Positions 34,259-43,300 of a stretch of 64,000 nucleotides of DNA are shown here, piece after piece. The stretch lies in assembly GCF_947855115.1 (NCBI RefSeq), contig NZ_CANTZW010000023.1:1-64000 (forward strand), written 5' to 3'. The position numbers and the translations under genes were made by a program. The notes under the pieces were generated by a model. That model was not told where the DNA came from. It was given only the letters and a program-made list of their open reading frames with translations, and did no database searches. Origin of the DNA: an uncultured Parabacteroides sp. (GTDB taxonomy: Bacteria > Bacteroidota > Bacteroidia > Bacteroidales > Tannerellaceae). How positions within the stretch are numbered: the stretch's first letter is position 1; each line of letters starts with the position of its first letter.

Positions 34259-35713
34259 ATGAGACACCTATTTGTATATACGTTTCTTTGGACTTTTCTG
34301 ATCAATCCTGCCCTCTCTGCCCAGCAGGAGGAGAAAACAGAGATCCTCGTGAACGAGAAAACCGTCACACGGATTGATTCCCTGCTGCAAATCGACATGA
34401 TAATCGATATATCGGGCATGACGGTCAGCGGTAACCAATCTGTTGTCTGTACCCCCCTGATCGAACGGGGCGACAGTCTGGTAAAATTGCCCTCTTTCAT
34501 GTTAAATGGTCGTACACGCCATATTCTTTATGAGCGGATGAGCGCAAAGCAGCAGGAACAGGCAAAAGAGTACCGCCGCTATAACAACACCCGGCAACAG
34601 ATCCAATACCAAGCCCGCATACCTTTCCATAAATGGATGGAGAAATCGGAGGTCTACTTAGTGACCGATCTTTGCGGTTGTGGTTGGGAGAGTCTGGCCA
34701 ACAAAAAATCACCGTTATTCCCAATCCGTATCGCTAAACCGGTGGTATTACAACCGAGCCTGGCATATCGGGTCCCTCTGGTGGAGACCGTGAAGGCAAG
34801 GGCATTGCAAGGTAGCGCCTTCCTTGATTTCCCGGTTAATAAGACGGTGATCTATCCGGATTATCGCAAAAACCCCCGGGAACTAGCTGCTATCCGTGCG
34901 ACAATAGACTCGGTTCGCCTCAACAAGAACGCCATGATCACAAAGGTCTGTATCAAAGGTTATGCCTCGCCGGAAGGTTCCTACGCCAATAATACCCGAC
35001 TGGCCAAAGGTCGTTCGGAAGCATTGTTGAATTATATCCGAAGCTTGTATGATTTTAGCGACGTACAAATGACCGTAGACTACGAACCAGAGGACTGGGA
35101 AGGCCTGGAACGCGAGGTAATGGTTTCCGACTTGGCAGAGAAAGCGGATATTCTTGCGATCATCCGCGATCCGGAACCGAAGGATATGGACAAGAAGGAA
35201 TGGAAGCTCAAGCAATTGGCCGGAGGCAAACCGTATCAATATCTTTTGCGGGAGATCTATCCGGGCCTACGACATTCCGACTACACGGTAGGTTACACCA
35301 TCCGTAATTTCACCGTGGAAGAAGCGAAGGAATTACTCTATAGAGATCCGGCACAATTGAGCCTGTCCGAGATGTTCCAAGTAGCGCAGACGTACGAATC
35401 CGGAAGCCCTGAGTTCAACGAGGTATTCGAGATAGCGGTACGTATATACCCCAATGACCCGATATCAAACTTGAACGCCGCGAATACCGCTATTCGAGAA
35501 GGTAAGGCAGAGGAAGCCCTGCGTTACCTAGATCGGACAGACGATACGCCTTACAGGACACTTGCCCAAGCGAGCCTCTTGATGCTGGAAGGAAAAACGG
35601 ACGAGGCAAAGATTTTACTCACGCCCCTAGCCGACCACGCAGACACGCAAATAGCCGAAGCCGCACGGGATAATTTACGACAGATCCAAGCTTATATCGA
35701 ATACAACGAATGA
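34259..35713 (+). CDS. DUF3868 protein with OmpA-like and TPR-like C-terminus
   Basis: 484 residues with signal peptide cleaved near LSAQQ. The N-terminal third is a DUF3868-type beta domain (ISGMTVSGNQSVVCTPLIERGDSLVKLP). Near residue 200 an OmpA-like segment follows (RLNKNAMITKVCIKGYASPEGSYANNTRLAKGRSEALLNYI), the part that binds peptidoglycan in relatives, and the end (about 390-484) has TPR-like helices with NLNAANTAIREGKAEEALRYL. This suggests a periplasmic protein that ties fimbrial assembly to the cell wall (inference). It is in its usual place between DUF3575 and the fimbrillin. Confidence 0.82.
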   Translation: MRHLFVYTFLWTFLINPALSAQQEEKTEILVNEKTVTRIDSLLQIDMIIDISGMTVSGNQSVVCTPLIERGDSLVKLPSFMLNGRTRHILYERMSAKQQEQAKEYRRYNNTRQQIQYQARIPFHKWMEKSEVYLVTDLCGCGWESLANKKSPLFPIRIAKPVVLQPSLAYRVPLVETVKARALQGSAFLDFPVNKTVIYPDYRKNPRELAAIRATIDSVRLNKNAMITKVCIKGYASPEGSYANNTRLAKGRSEALLNYIRSLYDFSDVQMTVDYEPEDWEGLEREVMVSDLAEKADILAIIRDPEPKDMDKKEWKLKQLAGGKPYQYLLREIYPGLRHSDYTVGYTIRNFTVEEAKELLYRDPAQLSLSEMFQVAQTYESGSPEFNEVFEIAVRIYPNDPISNLNAANTAIREGKAEEALRYLDRTDDTPYRTLAQASLLMLEGKTDEAKILLTPLADHADTQIAEAARDNLRQIQAYIEYNE

Positions 35714-35765
35714 GGAACTGTCTTTCCCCAATCAAAAAAAATTACGAACTAATAAAAACAATATT

Positions 35766-37622
35766 ATGAAACAGAACAAATTTTACATGGCATGGATGGC
35801 GGCGGCGCTGCTTACCATGGCGGGGTGCTCGGATGAAATCGAGAACAAACAAGGAGAAAACCCGATCGATAGCGAGGGGGTATTTATGACCGTGAATATC
35901 GCAACCGGAGTAAACACTAAAGCCGAGGGAATCGGTGGTGAACCTGGCAAAGATCCCAGTGGAGGAGAAAATGGAGACGGAGACTTGATTGGATTTGATA
36001 ATGAGAATCAGATCAAAAGCGTGACGATCGTATTATATGACGGAGGTGATATCAATAATCCGGGAAATGTAGTGGCGAGTGCTTATTCTAGTGATGTTAT
36101 CGATAATAGCGATGCCTCCTTAAACCAGCATCATCACCAAGCGACAGTAAAATTCAATACAACAAATCTAGAGTATGAGAAGCCGTATAATGTGCTAGCT
36201 ATTGTCAACGCAGACGTAAGGGAGAAATATCCGGCAGGCACCTCTCTCCCTAAAGACGAGACTTTTGATCAGTATAAAACCGATGATGGTTTCGTAATGT
36301 CTACTCACGTAGAAGAACTCCAAGAGGGTGGAAGTCAAGTCTCTTTCAGTAAAACAAACAGCGAGGAGAGCCCTGATGTGGCAACTGTTAAAGTAGAACG
36401 TTTTGCCGCACGTGTGGATTATACCGGAACCAAAAACACCTTTGAAGTAATGGCAGGATCAAGTAATGGTGAAGAAAAAATAGCGGATGTTATCTTGAAC
36501 AAAGTCTCCTTGGTAAACCGGGCAAAACACCCCATATATATTTTCAAAAGGGTAACTGTTGATAATGTTTATGCAAATAACCCTACAGTACTACTTGGCG
36601 ATGAACATCCCGTGCTTGATAATCCCAGCGATCACACATCCGAAGCAGGGCAAAACTATGTTATCGATCCTACGATAAATGAGGATATAGAGAAACAATT
36701 CGATAATCCTTTCTCAAGCTTAGAAACTGGAAACATCACAGAAGAGGAGTATAAGCAACTAGACAATATTATAAATTCTGAAGATGAAGCCCGTGTCCTC
36801 GGCTATATGATGGAGAATACGATGGATAAAGATGATCAATTGCATGGTAACACCGCCGGACTTATCTTCCAAGCAATTTATACACCAGTACAGCTTGCCG
36901 CTTATGATACAGAGAAAGATGAAGTCGTATTGAAAAAGATTGAAGATCTGGATTATACAAAAGGAACAACATTCTACAAAGTCTATAACGTTCTTTACAA
37001 AGACTTAATGGATGCGGAGATAGAATGTATCGGACAACGAGAAGGAGTAAGTTCAACCATTCAAAGCACGCTAATGACATTACGGAAAAATATCAACAAT
37101 GCGAATGAGTTAGCGAATTTGACATGGAAAAATTTATATGAAGCTACTAACGCATTCTCTAAATCTGTAGATTTGGGGTATCGCTTATATTTACAAGAGC
37201 AAATACAAGGAAAGGAAAATGACGAATCTCCAATTGGGAACACATCCGCGTCCAAGTTAACATGGAACGCTTTCTCTTCCGCCAAGATAGATAATGCTAC
37301 TTGGACACAGAACGAATTGCAAGTGTATACAACACCAAACGAATCCACGACTATCACTCGATACGAAAACGGACAATGCTATTACCAATACTGGATTCGC
37401 CACGCAAATAACGGTAATCCAGAAGAAATGGGTATAATGGAGTTTGCCACCGTACGCAACAACGTATATCAAATTGCCGTAACCGGAGTAGATCGTTTAG
37501 GTCTTCCCCACCCATTCGATGACGTGGATGAGCCGAATGAAGGTGGAGATGTCTATCTGCAAGTTACGTTATACGTAAAGGACTGGGTAATCCGTAACAA
37601 CGGAAATATCACCCTCAAATAA
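35766..37622 (+). CDS. Major fimbrial subunit, Mfa1/FimA type (type V pilus stalk)
   Basis: 618 residues, lipoprotein precursor: MAAALLTMAGC gives lipidated Cys21. Known biology: such subunits travel as lipoproteins to the outer membrane, are cleaved by an arginine- or lysine-specific protease, and polymerise by strand exchange. The N-terminal domain begins VFMTVNIATG and the DNVVASAYSSDVI region; the end GGDVYLQVTLYVKDWVIRNNGN resembles the C-terminal strand of Mfa1 family stalks. It is the third gene, 52 bp after DUF3868, and is followed by a hairpin and the anchor gene. Amount expected to exceed that of the downstream subunits. Confidence 0.87.
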   Translation: MKQNKFYMAWMAAALLTMAGCSDEIENKQGENPIDSEGVFMTVNIATGVNTKAEGIGGEPGKDPSGGENGDGDLIGFDNENQIKSVTIVLYDGGDINNPGNVVASAYSSDVIDNSDASLNQHHHQATVKFNTTNLEYEKPYNVLAIVNADVREKYPAGTSLPKDETFDQYKTDDGFVMSTHVEELQEGGSQVSFSKTNSEESPDVATVKVERFAARVDYTGTKNTFEVMAGSSNGEEKIADVILNKVSLVNRAKHPIYIFKRVTVDNVYANNPTVLLGDEHPVLDNPSDHTSEAGQNYVIDPTINEDIEKQFDNPFSSLETGNITEEEYKQLDNIINSEDEARVLGYMMENTMDKDDQLHGNTAGLIFQAIYTPVQLAAYDTEKDEVVLKKIEDLDYTKGTTFYKVYNVLYKDLMDAEIECIGQREGVSSTIQSTLMTLRKNINNANELANLTWKNLYEATNAFSKSVDLGYRLYLQEQIQGKENDESPIGNTSASKLTWNAFSSAKIDNATWTQNELQVYTTPNESTTITRYENGQCYYQYWIRHANNGNPEEMGIMEFATVRNNVYQIAVTGVDRLGLPHPFDDVDEPNEGGDVYLQVTLYVKDWVIRNNGNITLK

Positions 37623-37697
37623 TCGGATTGAATATCCCTTTGTTTGATGGCTTGTTAAAACCTTGATAAGCAAGTCATCTTTATATGTTTTTCAAAT

Positions 37698-37724
37698 GGA
37701 GGCGTACTGGTAGGGTACGCCTCC
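37698..37724 (+). other. Strong intercistronic hairpin after the stalk gene
   Basis: GGAGGCGTAC (37698-37707) pairs perfectly with GTACGCCTCC (37715-37724) around a 7-base loop. No T tract follows (TCTAAAAG), so it is more likely a partial terminator or an RNA-stabilising hairpin than a full stop. It sits in the 137-bp gap between the stalk and anchor genes. Confidence 0.75.
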
Positions 37725-37759
37725 TCTAAAAGTATTGTAAAAGTAGAATAACCGAGAAT

Positions 37760-38851
37760 ATGCAAAAGAAACGCTTCTTCTATACGACCCGTAAGCTACT
37801 GGTTTATGCCGCCATCGCAGGTGGGCTGAACGCCTGCGACTGGATTCGCGACGACTCACTGCCACCATGTGAGTATCGTCTCCGCTTCGTATACGATTAC
37901 AACATGAAATTCGCCGACGCTTTCCAGCATGAAGTGGATCAAGTAACCTTGTTTCTATGTGACCAACAAGGTACTTTCATCGAGAGCCGCCATATAGAAG
38001 GAGACGAATTGAAAGCGAACAACGTGCGGCTGGATCTCGCCCCGGGAACCTACTACCTCGTGTCGTGGGCCGGATTGGACAAGCAAACATACACGCCACC
38101 CCAACTCACCCCCGGTAGCTCTACCATCCAAGATATCCGTGTACGAACCCTACGTAATACGGACAACACGCAACCCAACGAGTTGCATCCTCTCTGGCAC
38201 GGGCTGGATACCCTTGTCGTAACCGGTACCGAGCATCAAGAAAAAGTGATCGGACTAGACAAGGATACCAACAAGCTACGCTTTGTCTTACAGAACGTAA
38301 AAGGTGATAATATGGACGTGAACGACTTTACTTTCCGTATCATCGCCGACAATGGCTATATGGAGTACGACAACTCACTGCTATCCGACCCGAAGATCAC
38401 TTACCTTCCCTACTACACCGAGAACGTAGAAATATCGGCCGACCCAGACCCGGACACCACCGTCAGCGACCAACTCGTAGCTGTAGCCGAGATGAACACC
38501 ATGCGCCTCATGGCAGACAAAAATTATCGTCTCATCGTACGCCACAAGAAATTCGAGAACGACGTGCTAAACATCAACCTCAACACCTATCTTCTCCTCT
38601 CCAAGATGGAGGGGCACAAGATCAGCGCCCAAGAGTACCTTGACCGTCAAGATGAGTATTCTATCATCTTCTTCCTTACCCCGATCGAATGCCCGGATTG
38701 TCCAGACCCGGAACCAGACCCAGAGCCAGATCCAGACCCCGATCCAGAGCCGGACCCTGACCCAGACCCGACTCCCCCTGTCATTGGATACGATTGCTAC
38801 GTTATCCAAGTGAAAGATTGGGTAATACGACTCAATCAAGTAGATTTATAA
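37760..38851 (+). CDS. FimB/Mfa2-type anchor subunit with an acidic-proline tail
   Basis: 363 residues. LNAC gives lipidated Cys26. CEYRLRFVYDYNMKFADAF and VDQVTLFLCDQQGTFI are characteristic of the FimB/Mfa2 family, which caps the pilus base and keeps it in the outer membrane. After the usual end of the family the protein continues with about 26 residues of Pro-Asp/Glu repeats (about residues 315-340) and then VIQVKDWVIRLNQVDL (348-363), which resembles the C-terminal strand of the stalk protein (YVKDWVIRNNG). That tail is unexpected for an anchor. Gap to the next start is 26 bp. Confidence 0.85.
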   Translation: MQKKRFFYTTRKLLVYAAIAGGLNACDWIRDDSLPPCEYRLRFVYDYNMKFADAFQHEVDQVTLFLCDQQGTFIESRHIEGDELKANNVRLDLAPGTYYLVSWAGLDKQTYTPPQLTPGSSTIQDIRVRTLRNTDNTQPNELHPLWHGLDTLVVTGTEHQEKVIGLDKDTNKLRFVLQNVKGDNMDVNDFTFRIIADNGYMEYDNSLLSDPKITYLPYYTENVEISADPDPDTTVSDQLVAVAEMNTMRLMADKNYRLIVRHKKFENDVLNINLNTYLLLSKMEGHKISAQEYLDRQDEYSIIFFLTPIECPDCPDPEPDPEPDPDPDPEPDPDPDPTPPVIGYDCYVIQVKDWVIRLNQVDL

Positions 38852-38877
38852 CATACGACAGAACAAGAAATAAGAAA

Positions 38878-40326
38878 ATGATAACCGACATGACGCACAG
38901 ATACTCATATTTAGCGATATACCTTTGGCTAACCGTTTCCTTATGCCTTTCTTGCTCTCAAGAGACAAAAATAGGTACTACGGACGACGGGTTGTGTACG
39001 CTTAACATCGTGATTAAGGCCAAAGCCTCAGAAGATGAACAGCAAGAACAAGACGCTACCCCATACGAATACATGTCTGATATCATGCTTTTCATCGTTA
39101 ACGAAAAAAATAACAACCAAAAAGGTGTCATCGAGTTTGCGGCTTATCAAAAGTTTGATGAGGAAAACGTAAAAGAAGCGATCATTACCACCGATAAACA
39201 AATACCGACAGGAAATAAAAAGATATACATATTCTCTAACTTCAACACATTTACGGAGAAACAAGATAAAGAACTCTTCAAGGAACTACAAGATGCCTGT
39301 CAAAATTATATAAATGGAAGTTCTTTCGAATTTCCTTTCACTGCGGAAGAAATGTCCCAAAAAACAGTGACAAGGCTTCCCGAAGGATTGGTTTACACGA
39401 AAGAAAAGGATGGGAAATATATGCCGATGAGTTATGTTTATACATTTACGGCACAAAAAGGCTTGCAAGAGATTGGTCCTCTCCCTTTGATCCGTATGTT
39501 CGCGAAAATAAAAGTATCTGTAACCAATAAAACCGAAGAGGAGATATCATTTAAAAATTGGAAAATAGAAGCCTTCCGTAATGATACCACATTGTTCTTA
39601 TTACCATATCCAGGATTAGACGAAGAAACGGTAGATGAAAGTTTACAACCTCAACTTCCAACTGAAGATGAAAAAATTCAGCCGCTAGAATTAAGCAAGA
39701 GCGAGACTAAGGTATCCGTAAATAAAACCGTAGAGTCTATCATATACGTAAAAGAGGGATTCAGTACATCCGACCGTGAATCCACCATACCTTATGTCGT
39801 AACCTTGACTCCGACCACAGGTACTCTCAAAGATAAAACGCTACATGGGCACAGTCAATATACCTACATCCGGAGAAATGACTACATGATCCTCCCTTTA
39901 ATATTAAAGGATGGAAGATTATTTTTAACCTTGACTTCCTTAAAAGCCCCAATCGGAGGGTTACCCCAAACGACATTCAACCAAATTGATATCTCCGATC
40001 AATATTATTGCGAAGTAAGCGATAAAGACGGTTTATTCTATATCGAAATGGAATTATTTTATAAAACAGAAAATGAACCGGTAAAACTGGAGAAAAAACA
40101 AATAGAACTAGAAATAGAACCAGAAGGTACTAAAATACTAGGAACATTGCCCGACTCCTCCACGGGAGAGCGTTTGCGCTTTAACCCGGCTCCGGAAGGC
40201 AAGAAGTCCTCCGGATACATCGAAGGTCTTTTCAGCGGGGAAAACGGAAATGTAACCATAAAGCTGACATTGACCCTAGACACAGACGACATAAGGACAT
40301 ATAATATTCACATAACGAAAAAATAA
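38878..40326 (+). CDS. Fimbrial accessory lipoprotein, fimbrillin-like
   Basis: 482 residues from the ATG at 38878; the open frame extends to 38794 but would overlap the anchor gene. Lipobox CLSC gives Cys26. The N-terminal domain opens DGLCTLNIVIKAKASE and continues MLFIVNEKNNNQKGVIEFA, the same type of beta-sandwich start as fimbrillins; the middle LPLIRMFAKIKVSVTNKT is typical of fimbrillin-family proteins. Probably a minor or tip subunit comparable in position to Mfa3/Mfa4 of Porphyromonas gingivalis; homology to either is not claimed. Six bases separate it from the giant gene. Confidence 0.7.
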   Translation: MITDMTHRYSYLAIYLWLTVSLCLSCSQETKIGTTDDGLCTLNIVIKAKASEDEQQEQDATPYEYMSDIMLFIVNEKNNNQKGVIEFAAYQKFDEENVKEAIITTDKQIPTGNKKIYIFSNFNTFTEKQDKELFKELQDACQNYINGSSFEFPFTAEEMSQKTVTRLPEGLVYTKEKDGKYMPMSYVYTFTAQKGLQEIGPLPLIRMFAKIKVSVTNKTEEEISFKNWKIEAFRNDTTLFLLPYPGLDEETVDESLQPQLPTEDEKIQPLELSKSETKVSVNKTVESIIYVKEGFSTSDRESTIPYVVTLTPTTGTLKDKTLHGHSQYTYIRRNDYMILPLILKDGRLFLTLTSLKAPIGGLPQTTFNQIDISDQYYCEVSDKDGLFYIEMELFYKTENEPVKLEKKQIELEIEPEGTKILGTLPDSSTGERLRFNPAPEGKKSSGYIEGLFSGENGNVTIKLTLTLDTDDIRTYNIHITKK

Positions 40327-40332
40327 AAGATC

Positions 40333-43300
40333 ATGAATTTTATAGCTTATATACACAGATATTCCTCATCACTCTGGAAGCACTTGTTGGTTTGCCTGCT
40401 TCTTATGCCTTGTGAAGGAAATGCTTATGCACAAGACGATAGATTCAATACAAAGATTCAATACAAAGGAGGAAATACTCCACAAGAGGTAAGCGAGTTT
40501 GTAGACACACTTTATATGCTCCCCGGAGAAACACGATTCCTGTCTATCATCCATAAGGCAGACGATACATACCGGGGATATTTCCGATGGTACCAATATG
40601 AAGATCCCCAGACAAAGGTAGAAAAATTCGATTCGCTAGCCTTCACCAAGATAGACTCCGCTAATTGGAGCTCTTGGAACCAACAATACGAAAACGGATT
40701 TGTTTACAAAGGTAAACAAACAGATAGTTCATGCGGTTTCGGTATAAATTATAAGCTTAAAAATAACGGAACCTCCGATAATACAGATTACTCGGACTGC
40801 GTAGTTTGTGATGTCAGTGACCTATTAGACTGGGAATTAGTTCCCAATAACACTAAGCAGATACAAACCGAACCTACCTTGACCTTAAGGAAAATATTTC
40901 ACATAAAACCAGCCTCCGCAATCGCAAAGCGGATACAAAATGCAAGTGGAGAACCAATAGAATATGTTGATATCCACGTACCAACTGATGTAGAGACTAC
41001 TTTTCGTACAATACTCCACCCAGAGAATTACTATATGGGAGAGGATCCCAAACAAATCTCCGCTATCAAATGGGAGGCAGAATGGACGAATGCAGAACAG
41101 ACGAATAATGAGCAAATCCGTTCGCTCACTCCCTATCTCAAAGCAATCCAAGACAAAAATGAAAATGATAAACAAAAAAATAATCCCGGATTTTTTAAGA
41201 TTAAAACACCCGAGAATGTACCCGACAAGGGCTACTATACGTTAAAAACCTATATCACTACGGAAAATCCACCCGAAGGAACTCTCAACAACTGGACACC
41301 ATCAGGCGGTTGGACCCCTCTCTACGAATACAGGATCTATCCGGAAAAAAACTCACAAATACTCACTGCCCAAGAGATAAAAAACGGAGAATCTAAAAAC
41401 CAATACCTTTACCGGAACCAAAAATATATGGATACAAGGTTTCATCTCTTAGGAGCCGTGGAATTCGATTACGACACGGATAAGGCAACCCGGAGTAATA
41501 ACGCTTATCCCGCACCCCTGGGCAAATCAGAATCCGCATACGCATTCTCTTATCCCAGTAAAGTGATAAAGAATTGGGAAACCATGGAGAAAGGGAATGT
41601 GAAAGCACACAATTATATTTCGGTCTCCCGAAACGAGTATGGTCTATTCAAGACCTTAAATGTCCCCGATATATCTTCCAACCAAATCTTGGGAAAGGAT
41701 GTGGCAAAGTGGTGGTTTGCCAGAAAAAGTTTAAGCAATACGATCCTACTAGGGAGAATCGCAGAGCAATCCTATATCGATAACGGTACATGGGGAGATG
41801 TAAACGGTTATTTCTTATACCTAGACGCATCAGACAATGCCGGAAGAATCATCAACATACCTTTGCCTTATGAACTCTGCCCGGACACTAGGATCATCGT
41901 AACGGCTTGGGTATGTAACATGAAAGGAGAAGGCAGCGAAGTAGACGCTGACATTAGTTTCACATTCAAGGGGGTACATGATGGAGACGAAGATGAAGAC
42001 GCCATCACGAAAGGACGCCATACACATACTTTATATAAATATTATACCGGCTCGATACCTTGGGCTAACAAGTCTTATTACGAAGGAACCGAGGGTTACG
42101 CAGGAAAAAATGTAGCCGCTTGGCAACAAGTTTATTTCTCTTTTGATTTCTCTAAAGAATGGGAGTACAAAGAGTATGAGTTGGAAATATTAAATAACTG
42201 TGCCAGTTCGGTAGGCGCAGATTACGCAATTGATGATATCCGGATTTATCGAACCAAACCAAACATAGAGGTTATGCAGGATAATATGTGTAGCGAGGAG
42301 GGAGAAGCGACCCGTAACCTAACGATTCGCACCGAGTTCAATACCTTATTGAGAAACCTAGGATTGTCAGAGAATGAAGAAGTCAACAACACGCATGAGC
42401 AGACTAATATGGATATGTTCACGGAAGGCTTCACCCAATATCAAAAGAATGTATATTACTACTTTATGCGCCCACAACCCGATGGCACATACGATACTAA
42501 GGACGAAGACTACACATATATAAAATTGAATTACACGGGATATACCGATACTGAACTAGAGGAATTGGGGATTAACCTAACAGATGAAAAATACGAACAT
42601 AACACTCAATACGGACGCATAATTATCTCTACAAATAAAGATGATTACAAAAATAAAGAGAAGAATAGATTTCTTACGCATGATGAGGCAAAGGAAAAAT
42701 CAATAATTTATTACAAAGAATTATTGACGAAATATCCAGAGGCAGCAGATTATGCCTTGCCCTTATACGCATGGATGGCCGAAGAAGGCGATAGGACTTA
42801 TGTCTATATCAACCAACTGAATGTAAAAATAAAAAGCGAGGACGAAGGAGATAACACACAAGAGCTGTATCCAAACACGCTATATGGCGTACAAATCCAA
42901 GGAGGAGAAAGTACTACGGCTTTCCCCAACCCCAACGATCCATGTTCCTTGGTATCGACATTCTTCTTCGAGCCGGCTACAACCATATTAATAAACGGAA
43001 CCACCGACCTTGTCGGGAACAAGCCTTGTATTAACGAGCCAATCATGCTCGAAGCCAAACTTTCCGGAGTCAATATCGACAACAATGAACCTGTAGATGA
43101 TATCGACAACGTGGGATTCGACTGGTTTATCGGTTCCAAAGAAGAATTCGAGGAAATTATACAAGAAGACGTAGAGGGCTTAGGAAAATCCCCTTCCATA
43201 AAAAGTATCTTAAAAACTTTCCGGAGAGTATATCATGACCCCTATTTAGATGAGGAGGGGTTAAAAGCACTTAACATAACCAGCTCTGACAACAACGCCT

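Noticed and set aside
38703..38781. Repeat DNA in the anchor gene as an on/off slippage tract
   Set aside because: Units are multiples of three (six-base style), so changes in number would alter length only, not frame.
38567..38839. 90-codon minus-strand frame opposite the anchor gene tail
   Set aside because: Product is an antisense reading of the Pro-Asp repeat (Trp-Val-rich), an artefact of the repeat.
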